Position numbers and translations under genes: made by a program
Source of the DNA: Methanofollis aquaemaris
GTDB lineage: Archaea; Halobacteriota; Methanomicrobia; Methanomicrobiales; Methanofollaceae
DNA length: 64,000 nucleotides
Reading direction: 5' to 3'
Assembly (NCBI RefSeq): GCF_017357525.1
Contig: NZ_CP036172.1
Span: 496,001-560,000 of the forward strand
The notes under the pieces: model-generated
Told to the model about the DNA's origin: nothing
What the model saw: the letters and a program-made list of their open reading frames with translations, nothing else
Database searches by the model: none
Shown here: positions 1 through 9,972 of the stretch, piece after piece
How positions within the stretch are numbered: the stretch's first letter is position 1
Layout of the letters: each line of letters begins with the position of its first letter

Positions 1-434
1 ACGACGAGGTCGGTCGGGACAATGGGGCAGATGCTCCACCCGGCGATGACGGGAAACTGGTGTTCCATGAGGTGGGCTCTGATCTGCTCCGATTGTTCGG
101 GATACCGCTCCTCGAGGACGGCGTCGAAACCGAGGCGGCGTGCGCAGCAGTGGACCAGGGTGGAGGAGGTGAGGATGCCGAGCATGCTCACGACAAATGC
201 CTCCAGGGGATCGAAGAGCACGATCCCGGATAGAAGGAGGGGCGTCGAGGGGACGAGGACCAGACCCCTGACCGAGAGGATGAGGAAGTAGAGAATGAGG
301 GCGACGGCACGGTGCTCGTCGGTGGTGCCCTCGAGGGCGGCGAGGCTGAAGTACCCGGGGTGCAGCACATACGCCGTCAGGCCGAGGACGATCACGGAGG
401 CCCAGATGAAGGGGACGGCCCGTCGCAGCCACAT
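1..434 (-). CDS. VTT/DedA-like (SNARE-associated) membrane protein, partial
   Basis: The frame is open from the ATG at 434 to the left edge of the window, so the C-terminus is missing. The first 144 residues hold an N-terminal transmembrane helix (residues 8-25), a second hydrophobic stretch, and the segment RGLVLVPSTPLLLSGIVLF. That segment resembles the conserved core of VTT-domain (DedA/TMEM64/YdjX) proteins, followed by a short soluble loop and another hydrophobic run. Family members are inner-membrane proteins linked to lipid scrambling or transport; the substrate cannot be told here. No start with a clear ribosome binding site is visible. Confidence 0.7.
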   Translation of the reverse strand, partial: MWLRRAVPFIWASVIVLGLTAYVLHPGYFSLAALEGTTDEHRAVALILYFLILSVRGLVLVPSTPLLLSGIVLFDPLEAFVVSMLGILTSSTLVHCCARRLGFDAVLEERYPEQSEQIRAHLMEHQFPVIAGWSICPIVPTDLV

Positions 435-589
435 GCGTCAGGCCCCCCGCCGTTCGGTGCGGGAGGGTGCGGGGTGCGGGGCGTCGCTCTTTTGTCCTGC
501 GGATGTGGCCATGTGCTGGTCACCCCTCTCTTCTCTCACCCCTCATCATGCTTTTGCCGGGGCCGGCATCTCGACCTGAGAGTGACACG

Positions 590-606
590 GAAAAAAGATA
601 AATAGA
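590..606 (+). promoter_or_regulatory. TATA-like promoter element of the C45 lipoprotein gene
   Basis: The A/T-rich stretch AAAAAAGATAAATAGAG lies 11-27 bases before the first possible ATG. At the usual archaeal spacing of about 25 bases, transcription would start near 626, matching the second in-frame ATG and suggesting a leaderless or nearly leaderless message. Confidence 0.45.
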
Positions 607-616
607 GAATATCCGA

Positions 617-2431
617 ATGTGCACAATGGATCCAGGAAAAAATGTATCTCATGGAATGGAACTCCTCGCTCTTCTCTCAGTACTGTTTCTTCTTTTCATC
701 TCGTCCGGTTGCACCACGACCGGGCAGACGCAGGCCTCGGTCGCCGGCACCGTCACCGGCGACTACACCGCAGGACCGGTCTATGTCGTCGCCCTCGATG
801 CAGACCGGTATGGTCCCCCGGATATCAGGGTGATGGAGACCGGCGAGCATCCCGAACAGTCGGAGTATGTCACCGCCTTCACAGCCCTCGCGGCGCCCGG
901 CGCCTTCAGGATCGAGGGGTTGCCCGCCGGCAACTACACCCTATACGCCTGGGCCGACACCGACGACAACGGCTGGATCGACCATGCGGCATACCGCGAC
1001 CCGACCGGATGGCACAGCAGCGGAGAACGTCTTGGGCCCGGGACCATATCGCTCGCTCAGGGCGATTCTCTCCGGGACGTCGGGATCAGGCTCGTCGCCC
1101 CCTCAGCATACCCGGCCGAACTGAACATCTCGGTCGGTGAGGGGGGTGGGAGACTCACCGTCATGAAGGGCCGCCCTGTCCTCCAGCTCTATGGCACGCC
1201 CGACGAGCGGGCATATGCGATGGGGTATCTGGCCGGCCCGCAGATCAAGGACTGGATCGAGTACGTCCTCCTCGAGACCTTCTATCCGTCGGCCGAGGAG
1301 TATGACGACATCTTCATCCCCTATCTGAAAGCACACATGACAGGCGTGCTTGCAGGACGCGGCGACGAGTTCGATGCGGTCATCGACGGGATGGAGGCGA
1401 GAGGGGTCGACCTCTATTCCGATGCCCTGGGTCGAAACCTCACCCGCGAGGACATCCTCGCCGAGAACGCCTATTCCTTCCTCCTGTACTTCAGGCTCTA
1501 CGGCCTCGCCATGGGCGACCTCAACCTCGGAAACAACAGCGTCCAGGACGGAGGGCTCTCACCGCACCTCTGTTCGAGTGCGATTGCATGGGGGAACAGG
1601 ACAGAGAACGACGAACTCGGCGGCGGGGTCATCCACGGCAAGAACATGGACGGCGAGACCGACCTCAGGAAGGTGACGGTGAACAGTCTCCTGATCGTCG
1701 CCTCTGAGCCCCCGGCCGGGTCGGGACAGAAGCGTGTGGTGGGGTTCGACTGGCCAGGTTTCATCGGCACCTTCAACGGCATGAACGAGGACGGACTTGT
1801 CCTGGTCCCGCACTCCTCCCCCTCGGTCCCGGCCTGGAACGAGACAGACCTGCTTCCGTACGTCCTGCTGTACATGGACACCCTCCGGGGGGAGAGCAGT
1901 GTTGACGGTGCATGGGAGTACTGGCAGACGATGAACCGGACGCGGACGGGCGGGCATAACGCCGGGGTCTCGATGCCGTACCTGAACTCTTCGGGAAGCG
2001 CCGCGGTCTGCTTTGAGGCGGACTCCTACGGCGGGGCCGAGCGCAAAGCCGGGTTCATCGAGCCGGGAGATCCCTTCTCCCTCATCATCACAAACAACTT
2101 CTACCAGTATCAGGGCGCGAACCCGGAGGCCGTCTCAAAGGTGCACGGCTACCACGAGACGATCGAACCCGGAGATTACCGGTATCTGGCGATGCTCGAC
2201 CTCTTCAACCAGTACGAGGAGGAAGACCGGACCATCGGCACCCCCGAGATGATCGCGCTCATGCAGGTGGCGTCGACCTCAGAGGAGTACCAGGGGATCA
2301 CCGAGTACACCTTCATCGCCTACCCGGACCGGGGAGCGTTTGCCGTGGCGACCGAGGATCTCGTGAACCACACCCTCGACGCCCCGTTTGCACCGTTCAC
2401 CAGGTATTCCTTCGAGGAGGTCTTCGGGTAG
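617..2431 (+). CDS. C45-type acyltransferase/peptidase-like lipoprotein
   Basis: A 604-aa surface lipoprotein. The signal peptide ends in the lipobox SSGC (Cys near residue 32). Next comes a beta-sandwich regulatory-like domain (about residues 40-160; the segment GAFRIEGLPAGNYTLYAW is typical of carboxypeptidase-regulatory-like folds with a Ca-loop DTDDNGWID). Residues of about 180-600 resemble C45 (acyl-CoA:isopenicillin acyltransferase/phospholipase B-like) Ntn hydrolases: YAMGYLAGPQIKDW, then LCSSAIAWG as a candidate nucleophile Cys, then HGKNMDGE and FDWPGFIGTFNGMNEDG. Substrate is unknown. Starts at 617, 626 and 656 are all possible; promoter spacing favours 626. It stands alone, convergent with the aspartase operon. 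Confidence 0.75.
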   Translation: MCTMDPGKNVSHGMELLALLSVLFLLFISSGCTTTGQTQASVAGTVTGDYTAGPVYVVALDADRYGPPDIRVMETGEHPEQSEYVTAFTALAAPGAFRIEGLPAGNYTLYAWADTDDNGWIDHAAYRDPTGWHSSGERLGPGTISLAQGDSLRDVGIRLVAPSAYPAELNISVGEGGGRLTVMKGRPVLQLYGTPDERAYAMGYLAGPQIKDWIEYVLLETFYPSAEEYDDIFIPYLKAHMTGVLAGRGDEFDAVIDGMEARGVDLYSDALGRNLTREDILAENAYSFLLYFRLYGLAMGDLNLGNNSVQDGGLSPHLCSSAIAWGNRTENDELGGGVIHGKNMDGETDLRKVTVNSLLIVASEPPAGSGQKRVVGFDWPGFIGTFNGMNEDGLVLVPHSSPSVPAWNETDLLPYVLLYMDTLRGESSVDGAWEYWQTMNRTRTGGHNAGVSMPYLNSSGSAAVCFEADSYGGAERKAGFIEPGDPFSLIITNNFYQYQGANPEAVSKVHGYHETIEPGDYRYLAMLDLFNQYEEEDRTIGTPEMIALMQVASTSEEYQGITEYTFIAYPDRGAFAVATEDLVNHTLDAPFAPFTRYSFEEVFG

Positions 2432-2439
2432 TCAGGGAT

Positions 2440-3876
2440 TCACTCTTTTTTTTCCCGGTGCGTCCAGGGGTACCCGGCATACAGACTCCGCGCCATCCTC
2501 TCCATATCGAAGAGTTCTGCCGCCTCTTTCTCGGTGAGGTACCCCTTCTCCACGGCGAGGGCCGGGACCGCCACCCCCCGGCGCATCGCCTCCTCGGCGA
2601 GTTCGGCCGCCCTGAGATAGCCGATCCGTGGCGAGAGGAGCGTGGCGAGGGCCGGGTTCTTCATCAGGGAGGCGCGGGCCTGCCCGCGGTTCGCGCCTAT
2701 CCCGGCGACGCACTTCTTCTCGAAGAGCGGGAGGAAGGAGATGAGGAGCGAGAGGGAGGTGAGGATGTTGAAGGTCATCACCGGCGTCATCACGTTCAGG
2801 TCGACCTGCCCGGCCTGCGCAGCGAGGGCCACGGCGGTGTCGTTGCCCACCACCTGGAAGGCGACCATGTCGAGGCACTCGGCCATCACCGGATTCACTT
2901 TCCCGGCCATGATCGAGGAACCCGGCTGGACGGCCGGGAGGGTGATCTCGGCCAGGCCGCTCGTCGGGCCTGAGCCAAGGAGCCTGAGGTCGTTGGCGAT
3001 CCTGATCAGTTCGAGGGCGAGTTCTCGCAGGGCGCCGGAGAAGGCCGCCATCTGCGCGCGGCTCTGGAGGGCCTCGAAGGAGTCGCCGGCCGGAACGAGT
3101 CCGAGGCCGGTGAACCGGTTGAGGTCGGCGAGGACCGTCTCGCGGAACTGCGGGTGGGCGTTGGCCCCGGTGCCGTTCGCCGTCCCGCCGATGGCCACCT
3201 CCATGAGATCTTCCCGCCGCTCCCTCACCCGCCAGGCCGCCCGGCGGAGCGCCGCGGCATAGGCCGCAAACTCGTCGCCGAGGGTGAGGGGCAGGGCGTC
3301 CATCAGGTGAGTCCGCCCGCTCTTCTGGACGTCGGAGAACTCCTCCCCTTTTGTGGAGAAGGCAAGGGCCAGCGAGTCGAGGGCCGCGAGGAGACGGTCG
3401 GCCTCGGTGATGATCGCGATATGCGAGGCCGTCGGGAAGGTGTCGTTGGTCGACTGGCCCCTGTTGACATGGTCGTTTGGGGAGAGGTAGGCATAGTCCC
3501 CTTTCTCGCGTCCGAGGAGTTCGAGGGCGCGGTTTGCCAGCACCTCGTTGACATTCATGTGAAAGGACGTCCCCGCACCGGCCTGGAAGACGTCCACCGG
3601 GAACTGGTCGTCGAAGCGCCCTTCAAGCCCCTCGTCCGCGGCCCTGACGATCGCCCCCCCTCGTTCCCCGTCGACCTCGCCGAGGGCCATATTTGCATAA
3701 GCCGCCGCCTTCTTGAGCACGAGGTACGCCCTCACCAGTGCCGCGGGTTCCCGCACGCCGCTCACCGAAAAATTCTCGACCGCCCGCAGGGTCTGGATAC
3801 CCCAGTAGACCTCTGCCGGCACCTCCCGCGTGCCAAGCGAGTCGCGTTCCTGACGGGTGGACACCCTCTCACTCAC
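2440..3876 (-). CDS. aspA: Aspartate ammonia-lyase
   Basis: A 478-aa member of the fumarase/aspartase superfamily. Aspartase deaminates L-aspartate to fumarate and ammonia in the cytoplasm. The N-terminal LGTREVPAEVYWGIQTLRA and the QAGAGTSFHMNVNEVLANRA and LSPNDHVNRGQSTNDTFPTA blocks match aspartase more closely than class II fumarase. The superfamily signature is present as GSSIMAGKVNPVM, with Ala where most homologues have Pro. It is the last gene of the malic enzyme-sdhA-sdhB-aspA operon and overlaps the end of sdhB by 8 bases, so its product, fumarate, would be the substrate of the reductase encoded just upstream. A fumarase function cannot be fully excluded. Confidence 0.86.
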   Translation of the reverse strand: MSERVSTRQERDSLGTREVPAEVYWGIQTLRAVENFSVSGVREPAALVRAYLVLKKAAAYANMALGEVDGERGGAIVRAADEGLEGRFDDQFPVDVFQAGAGTSFHMNVNEVLANRALELLGREKGDYAYLSPNDHVNRGQSTNDTFPTASHIAIITEADRLLAALDSLALAFSTKGEEFSDVQKSGRTHLMDALPLTLGDEFAAYAAALRRAAWRVRERREDLMEVAIGGTANGTGANAHPQFRETVLADLNRFTGLGLVPAGDSFEALQSRAQMAAFSGALRELALELIRIANDLRLLGSGPTSGLAEITLPAVQPGSSIMAGKVNPVMAECLDMVAFQVVGNDTAVALAAQAGQVDLNVMTPVMTFNILTSLSLLISFLPLFEKKCVAGIGANRGQARASLMKNPALATLLSPRIGYLRAAELAEEAMRRGVAVPALAVEKGYLTEKEAAELFDMERMARSLYAGYPWTHREKKE

Positions 3877-4639
3877 CCCCCTTCTTTCGTCTCGTCAGTT
3901 CGGCCCGCGCCCGCCCGATGGCCACGTTCGGTTCGATCCCCCGCGGGCAGACCCGCCGGCAGTTGGCGTGGAACTCGCACCGCCACCACCCATCGGGAGT
4001 GTCCGCAGTCCTGAGGCGGCGGCCGTTCCCCGCCTCCCTGGGGTCGAGGTGGAAGCGGTACACCTTTGCCAGGGCCGCGGGGCCCGCGTAGGCGGGATCG
4101 TCTCCGTCGACCGGGCAGGCACCATAGCAGGCCCCGCAGAGGAGACAGGCGGTGTAGACCTCAAGGGCTCCGGCAGTCTCAGGCGCCATCGACCGCTCGC
4201 GCTCGGGTGCCCGGTCCGCCGGGGCGAAGGTCGGCCTCATCGCCCGGTAGTGCGCGAAGAAGGGTGCCATGTCCACGACGAGGTCGCGGAGCACCGGCAG
4301 GTGGGGGAGAGGTTCGACCAGCACCGTCGTCCCGGCATCCCACGCCTCGCCCCCCTCGATCGCCGGATAAGGCGCGAGCGGTTCGCGCTCCTCCCCGGCG
4401 AGCAGTCCGGCCACCTGCGTCCTGCAGGCCAGGGCCGGGTACCGGTTGACGAGCATCGCGCAACTCCCGCAGACCGCACCCCGGCAGGAATACCTGAAGG
4501 CGAGGGAATCGTCGTAGACCTCTCGTACCCTGAAGAGCGCACCGAGCACGGTCATGCCTGGTTCGGGATCGATCTCGAAGAGGTCATAGTGCGGCGCCGT
4601 CTCTGGTCGGCCGTCGTGCCGCAAGACCTTCAGCATCAT
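3869..4639 (-). CDS. sdhB: Succinate dehydrogenase/fumarate reductase iron-sulfur subunit
   Basis: A 256-aa iron-sulfur subunit that passes electrons between the flavoprotein SdhA and an external carrier. It has the plant-type [2Fe-2S] motif (Cys52, Cys57, Cys60, Cys72). It also has two ferredoxin-type motifs: ACLLCGACYGACPVDG, then RCEFHANCRRVCPRG, for the [4Fe-4S] and [3Fe-4S] clusters. Unlike the methanogen TfrB of thiol:fumarate reductase, there is no C-terminal HdrB-like CCG domain. No membrane anchor genes (sdhC, sdhD) are adjacent, so the electron partner is unknown. The start ATG overlaps the sdhA stop; ATG at 4636 is an equally possible start. Confidence 0.9.
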   Translation of the reverse strand: MMLKVLRHDGRPETAPHYDLFEIDPEPGMTVLGALFRVREVYDDSLAFRYSCRGAVCGSCAMLVNRYPALACRTQVAGLLAGEEREPLAPYPAIEGGEAWDAGTTVLVEPLPHLPVLRDLVVDMAPFFAHYRAMRPTFAPADRAPERERSMAPETAGALEVYTACLLCGACYGACPVDGDDPAYAGPAALAKVYRFHLDPREAGNGRRLRTADTPDGWWRCEFHANCRRVCPRGIEPNVAIGRARAELTRRKKGGE

Positions 4640-6351
4640 CAGTACACCCGCTCCTGCGGTTCGAAGGTGCCGGGGGTCACAGGTGCGTACGAGATGACCA
4701 CTTCGCCGTTGGCCAGACGCGTCATCGTGTGCCTGAGATAGCGTCCGTCGTCCCGCGCCGGAAAGTCGGTGCGAGTGTGCGAGCCCCGACTCTCCTGGCG
4801 CATCAGTGCCCCGCGGGCCACCGTCTCCCCGACGAGGAGGAGGCCCTCCAGTTCGAGGAGGTTGACAAGCGCCAGATTGAACCTCCGGCCCCGGTCGCCG
4901 ACCGAGGCCCCGGCGGCACGCCTGCGAAGGTCCATGAGGGCCGAGAGCCCGTCCTGCATCTTCTGCTCTTCCCTGAAGATCCCGAAAGAGCGATACATCG
5001 TCTCCTTCAGTTCGCGCAGGAGGGCCGGAACCTTTTCTCCTGTCTCGCGGGCGCGGAGTGCGGCGACCCGCCGTTCATCGGTCGCGGCCGCCTCGACGAC
5101 CGGGCCGGGGTCAGGCCTCGCGCTCTCTCTCACCGCGGCGACGATGCCGTCCGCGGCACGCCGCCCGAAGACCACGGTCTCCAGAAGCGAGTTGCCACCG
5201 AGACGGTTCGCCCCGTGGACGCTGACACAGGCGCACTCGCCCGCGGCGTACAGCCCCGGCACCCCGCTTCTCCCCCGGTCGTCGACGGCGATCCCGCCCA
5301 TCGAGTAGTGCTGGGCAGGCTGAACCGGGAGCGGTTCGACGACAGGGTCGATGCCTGCAAAGTCCAGGGCGATCTGCCTGATGCCGGGCAGCCGCACCAT
5401 GATCTTTTCGGCACCGAGAGCGGTGAGGTCGAGGTGGACAGAGCCCCCCGGAAAACCCCGGCCTTCGGCGACCTCGGTCTCGATCGCCCTGGCGACGACG
5501 TCGCGCGGGGCGAGGTCGAGGGAACGGGGGGCGTAACGCGCCATGAACCGTTCCCCTTCCCGGTTGAGGAGAATTCCTCCTTCCCCCCGCGCCCCCTCGG
5601 TGATCAGGATGTTCGTCCCGACAAGCGAGGTCGGGTGGAACTGGACGAACTCCATGTCCTTGAGCCTCGCCCCGGCACGGAGGGCAAGGGCCGCCCCGTC
5701 GCCGGTATTGATGAGGGCGTTGGTCGACCGGCTGTACAACCGCCCGAACCCCCCGGTCGCGAGCAGCACCGCCTTTGCCGGGAAGGCGTGCATCTCGCCG
5801 GCGGGGAGGGAGAGGGCCGCGCACCCGGTGCACCGCCTTCCGTCGGTCACCAGCGAGGTGACGAAATATTCCTCATAAAAGGCGACGTCGGCCGCCATCA
5901 ACTGTTCATATAGGGTGTGCAGGATATTGTGGCCGGTCCGGTCGGCGGCATAGCAGGTCCGCGGGAACCCGGCCCCGCCGAAGGGGCGCTGGGCGATCTT
6001 CCCCTCTTTTGTCCTGGAGAAGACCGCGCCCAGATGTTCGAGTTCGATCACGGCCGCAGGGGCCTCCCGGCACATCACGGCGACGGCGTCCTGGTCGGCA
6101 AGATAGTCCGAGCCCTTCACGGTGTCGAAGGCGTGTGCCTCCCATGTGTCCTCCTCGTAGCCGGGTGCGTTCCCGAGGGCGGCGTTGATCCCGCCCTGGG
6201 CGGCGACCGAGTGGGACCTGAGCGGGTGGACCTTGGAGACCACCGCCGTCTCCACCCCGGCCCGGCAGGCCCGGAGTGCCGCCCTGAGCCCGGTCAGTCC
6301 GCCGCCGACGATGACCAGGTCATGGGCATGGATCTCAGCATGCACGCTCAT
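4639..6351 (-). CDS. sdhA: Succinate dehydrogenase/fumarate reductase flavoprotein subunit
   Basis: A flavoprotein of about 570 aa that interconverts fumarate and succinate. The N-terminal dinucleotide fold has GGGLTG near residues 16-21. The motif [10 protein letters not shown] contains His47, the usual site of covalent FAD attachment. QFHPTSL and [13 protein letters not shown] match the substrate-binding and capping regions. The start at 6351 follows a purine-rich ribosome binding site (GGGGGAGAG); an upstream in-frame extension to 6420 overlaps malic enzyme and is not needed. The gene lies 26 bases after malic enzyme and is translationally coupled to sdhB. The reverse TCA arm probably uses it as a fumarate reductase. 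Confidence 0.9.
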   Translation of the reverse strand: MSVHAEIHAHDLVIVGGGLTGLRAALRACRAGVETAVVSKVHPLRSHSVAAQGGINAALGNAPGYEEDTWEAHAFDTVKGSDYLADQDAVAVMCREAPAAVIELEHLGAVFSRTKEGKIAQRPFGGAGFPRTCYAADRTGHNILHTLYEQLMAADVAFYEEYFVTSLVTDGRRCTGCAALSLPAGEMHAFPAKAVLLATGGFGRLYSRSTNALINTGDGAALALRAGARLKDMEFVQFHPTSLVGTNILITEGARGEGGILLNREGERFMARYAPRSLDLAPRDVVARAIETEVAEGRGFPGGSVHLDLTALGAEKIMVRLPGIRQIALDFAGIDPVVEPLPVQPAQHYSMGGIAVDDRGRSGVPGLYAAGECACVSVHGANRLGGNSLLETVVFGRRAADGIVAAVRESARPDPGPVVEAAATDERRVAALRARETGEKVPALLRELKETMYRSFGIFREEQKMQDGLSALMDLRRRAAGASVGDRGRRFNLALVNLLELEGLLLVGETVARGALMRQESRGSHTRTDFPARDDGRYLRHTMTRLANGEVVISYAPVTPGTFEPQERVY

Positions 6352-6377
6352 CTCTCCCCCCTCAGACCTTCTCGTCT

Positions 6378-7595
6378 TCAAACCCTTTGTGCCGGTGCGT
6401 GCCGCCGGGCGCACCCGCACCGCACCGCCGCCTCCTGCACCCCGGCGGCGACGGCACCCGCAACCCGGCGGTCGAGGACGTCGGGGAGTATCCGGTCGGG
6501 GCGGGGCCGATCGACCGTGGCGGCGAGGGCGGCGGCGGCCGCCAGTTTCATCTCGTCAGTGATCCCGGACGCGGCGGCGTCGAGGGCGCCCCTGAAGATC
6601 CCGGGGAAGGCAAGGACGTTGTTGACCTGGTTCTGGAAGTCGCTCCGGCCGGTCCCGACGATCGCCGCCCCCGCGGCCGCCGCCTCGCCCGGCATGATCT
6701 CAGGCACCGGGTTGGCCATGGCAAGGACGATCGGGTCGTCGTTCATCGACCCGACCATCTCTTTGGTTACGATCCCCGGCGCCGAGACCCCGATGAAGAC
6801 GTCGGCGCCGACCAGCGCATCGGCGAGGGTGCCGTCCAGGTTCCGGCGGTTGGTCTCATGGGCGAGGATGTATTTGTGCGGACGCGTGAGGAGGTCGGAC
6901 CGCCCGCGGTACAGCGTCCCCCTGCTGTCGCAGACGATGATATCCCCGACCGGGGTGCAGAGGGTCCGGTCCATCCCCAGGCAGGTGAGGAGACGGGCGA
7001 TGCCGTACCCGGCCGCACCGGCCCCGCTGACCACGATCTTCAGGTCCGCAAAGTCCCTGCCGAGGACCCGGCAGGCATTGACGAGGGCCGCCAGGACCAC
7101 CACCCCGGTCCCGTGCTGGTCGTCGTGCATCACCGGGATCCCGAGATCCTGGAGTTCTTCTTCGATCGCAAAACATCGCGGCGCCGCGATGTCCTCCAGG
7201 TTGATCCCGCCAAAGACCGGGGCGATATTTCGGATCTGCCCGACAAGATCCTGGTCTTTGTCGGCAAAACAGATGGGAAAGGCGTCGATCCCCGCGAACT
7301 CCTTGAAGAGCAGGGCCTTGCCCTCCATCACCGGGATGGCCCCGGAGCCCCCGATGTCACCGAGCCCGAGGACCGCCGAACCGTCTGAGACGACCGCCAC
7401 GGTGTTGGCCTTGAGGGTGTAGCGGTAGGCGAGGTCGGGCTCGGCGGCGATCCGGCGGCACACCCCGGCGACACCCGGCGTGTAGGTGAGGGCCAGGTCG
7501 TGGGCCGTCCTGACCGGCACCTTCCCCCTGATACCGATCTTTCCATGGTGGCGTTCATGGAGGTCCAGCGATTCGGCGTAGATGTCTCGCCCCAT
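6378..7595 (-). CDS. NAD(P)-dependent malic enzyme
   Basis: A 405-aa short-form malic enzyme, interconverting malate and pyruvate plus CO2. The N-terminal malic domain has [33 protein letters not shown] and [19 protein letters not shown]. The metal/substrate residues lie around [17 protein letters not shown]. The Rossmann domain carries [14 protein letters not shown]. Start at 7595 was chosen because a TATA-like CTTTATGCG (about 7621-7629) would place transcription initiation there; a GTG at 7619 is also in frame. It is the first gene of the operon with sdhA, sdhB and aspA, which together link malate, pyruvate, fumarate, succinate and aspartate. Confidence 0.88.
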   Translation of the reverse strand: MGRDIYAESLDLHERHHGKIGIRGKVPVRTAHDLALTYTPGVAGVCRRIAAEPDLAYRYTLKANTVAVVSDGSAVLGLGDIGGSGAIPVMEGKALLFKEFAGIDAFPICFADKDQDLVGQIRNIAPVFGGINLEDIAAPRCFAIEEELQDLGIPVMHDDQHGTGVVVLAALVNACRVLGRDFADLKIVVSGAGAAGYGIARLLTCLGMDRTLCTPVGDIIVCDSRGTLYRGRSDLLTRPHKYILAHETNRRNLDGTLADALVGADVFIGVSAPGIVTKEMVGSMNDDPIVLAMANPVPEIMPGEAAAAGAAIVGTGRSDFQNQVNNVLAFPGIFRGALDAAASGITDEMKLAAAAALAATVDRPRPDRILPDVLDRRVAGAVAAGVQEAAVRCGCARRHAPAQRV

Positions 7596-7685
7596 AGTGC
7601 GCCATGGTGTCCGCCGCACGCATAAAGATTGGCGTCACTCCTGCCCGGTCACCAGCATGCCGAGGCCGAGGCCGGGAACCGGACT

Positions 7686-8384
7686 TCACCGGGCCGCCTC
7701 CACCATGAGGAGGCCCTCGACCCATCGCCGCGCCGCACACGGGTTGTCGGTGGCGAAACCGTCCACGCCCATGGCCGCCGCCCGCCGCACCTCACCCTCG
7801 GTGTTCAACACCCAGGGGACGACGAGGAGATAGTGGGCATGGGCCTGCTCGAAGAGGTCGCGGTTGAGGCGGTCGGCGCGCGGGAGGAGGGCGCTGGCCC
7901 CGACCGAGAGGGCGAGGCCGATGGAGTCCTCGATGGGCCGCGAGAAGATGAGCCCGGTCGTCACCTGCGGGAGGATCTCCCTGACCACTTCGAGGCTGGA
8001 GGCATGGAAGGAGACGATGAGGATCCGGTCGGTTCCATGTTCCCTGATCGCCTCGCAGACCGACGCCTCGGTCCCGATCTCTTTGATCTCCACCACGAGC
8101 CCGCACCGCCGCAGGACGAGGTCGAGCACCTCCTCAAAGGTCGGCACCTGCTCGCCCCCGCCGGCGTCGAGGCGCCGCACCTCGCGGAGGCTGAGGGCCC
8201 CGACCGCACCGTGCCCGTCGGTCGTCCGGTCGACGGTGGGGTCGTGGACCGTCACCAGGGCGCCGTCTTCGGTCTGGCGGACGTCGACCTCGACAGAGTC
8301 GGCGCATGCCATCCCCTTCCTGAGCGCCGCGAGAGTATTCTCCGGGGCGACGGCCCGCGCCCCCCGGTGGCCGATGATGAACAT
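7686..8384 (-). CDS. Glycerophosphodiester phosphodiesterase
   Basis: A 232-aa GDPD-family phosphodiesterase that hydrolyses glycerophosphodiesters to glycerol phosphate and an alcohol, probably in the cytoplasm, since no signal peptide is seen. The catalytic set is clear: GHRGARAVAPENT (His-Arg and Glu), EVDVRQTEDG and VTVHD, then VEIKE and later LLVVPWVLNTEGEVRRA and MGVDGFATDNP. The start at 8384 was preferred because a TATA-like CTCTATATTATC lies about 20-30 bases upstream; ATG at 8396 is possible, and the far upstream ATG at 8438 would lie on the wrong side of the TATA element. Confidence 0.87.
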   Translation of the reverse strand: MFIIGHRGARAVAPENTLAALRKGMACADSVEVDVRQTEDGALVTVHDPTVDRTTDGHGAVGALSLREVRRLDAGGGEQVPTFEEVLDLVLRRCGLVVEIKEIGTEASVCEAIREHGTDRILIVSFHASSLEVVREILPQVTTGLIFSRPIEDSIGLALSVGASALLPRADRLNRDLFEQAHAHYLLVVPWVLNTEGEVRRAAAMGVDGFATDNPCAARRWVEGLLMVEAAR

Positions 8385-8548
8385 GCCGGGAGGCATGCAC
8401 TGCGATAATATAGAGGTGACGGTCGGGGGAGGGGACATGGGGGCAGAACTTCCGAGCCTCCGGATCTGTCTCCTCTCTTTTCTCCATGGTCGTGAGGATG
8501 CCAGAAAAATTTATCCCGCCCCCCTGCATCCTGCCCCGCGGTATTCCC

Positions 8549-9972
8549 ATGGAAGAGTACGACCTCATCGCCGTCGGTTCGGGCTCGGCGATGCCGGTGG
8601 TGGAAGCCTATCTTGAGGACTGCCCGAAGGCCAGGGTTGCAGTCATCGACAGAGACGAACCCGGCGGGATCTGCCTGACCCGCGGCTGCATCCCCTCGAA
8701 GATGCTCCTCTACCCGGCCGAACTGGTGCGGACGGTCGAGCGGGCGGGCGAGTTTGGGGTGAAGGCCGGACTGGAGGGGGTCGACTTCGCCGCGGTGATG
8801 GGGCGGATGCGGACCTATGTGCAGGAGGAAGTCACCGGGATCAGGACGAGTCTGGAGGCCTCCCCTGCCATCGACTACTATACCGGGAGGTGGCCGAGTT
8901 CACAGGCCCATACACCCTCTCGGCCGGCGGGACCGGGATGCATGCCCCGATGATCCTTCTCTGCACGGGATCGCGCCCGGCCGTCCCGCCGGTCGCCGGC
9001 CTCGAAAAGGTCGGATATCTCACCAGCGACACGCTCCTCGGACTGGAAGAACTTCCCGAAAGCGTGGCCGTCATCGGGGGCGGGTACATCGCTGCGGAGT
9101 ACGGCCACTTCCTCGCGGCCATGGGCGCGGAGGTGACGGTCATCGGGAGAAACCCGAGGTTCCTCCCTGCCGAAGAGCCCGAGGTCTCCGCGCTCGCACG
9201 GCGAGAACTCGGCCGCCACCTCACCATCGTCACCGGCCACGAGGTGCGGCGGGCCGGGAAGAACGCGGCCGGAGAGATCAGGCTCATTGCCAGAGACCGG
9301 CTCGGCGGCAAAGACGCGGAGTTCGTCGCCGACGCCGTGCTGGTCACATCAGGACGGCGCCCCAACACCGACCTCCTTCACCCGGAACGGGCCGGGATCA
9401 GGACCGACGCTCACGGGTGGATCGCGGTGGACGAGTATCTCCGGACCTCCAGTCCCAATGTCTGGGCGTTCGGCGACGCAAACGGGAAGTACCTCTTCAA
9501 GCATGTCGGCAACTACGAGGCAAAGATCGTCTACCAGAACGCGGTCCTCGGAGAACGGGTGAAGGCGACATATGATGCCGTACCGCACGCCGTCTTCACC
9601 GACCCCGAGATCGCCGCCGTCGGCCCGGGCGAGCAGGAGGCCGCGGAACGATATGGGGAGGACGGGATCCTGATCGGTTTCCAGCGCTACGAAGAGACGG
9701 CAAAAGGAGTGGCGATGGGAGTGAAGGACGGTTTTGTGAAGGTGATCCTGGAGCGTGCGACCCTCAAGATCCTCGGGGCGCATATCATCGGCCCCTTTGC
9801 GTCGATTCTCATCCAGGAGATCGTCACCGCGATGTACTTCCCCGTGGGGACGGCGGAGGCGGTGATGGAGAGCATGCATATCCACCCCGCTCTTCCCGAG
9901 GTGGTGCAGCGGGCATGTCTCAACCTGATGACCCCTCACGAGTATGCCGGCGTCATCGGGCGGCATGTCTGA
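8549..9972 (+). pseudogene. Dihydrolipoamide dehydrogenase-like flavoprotein, frameshifted
   Basis: A class I pyridine nucleotide-disulfide oxidoreductase in two frames. The first part (8549-about 8888) has the FAD-binding N-terminus and the redox disulfide GGICLTRGCIPSK. The second part (about 8889-9972) has the NAD-binding GGGYIAAEYG, the FAD motif VWAFGDANGKYLF and the C-terminal HIHPALPEVVQRA. The frame is lost in TACCGGGAGGTGG near 8881-8893. Adding one G to the GGG run would restore a continuous protein of about 475 aa, reading YYTGEVAEFTGPY across the junction. Both halves are otherwise intact, so this is either a sequencing error in a homopolymer or a very recent inactivation. Related enzymes include mercuric reductase; the substrate is unknown. 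Confidence 0.82.

Noticed and set aside
4729-5913. Long plus-strand frame opposite sdhA
   Set aside because: It is an antisense shadow of a well-conserved flavoprotein gene, with Arg/Gly/Pro-rich composition and no domain.
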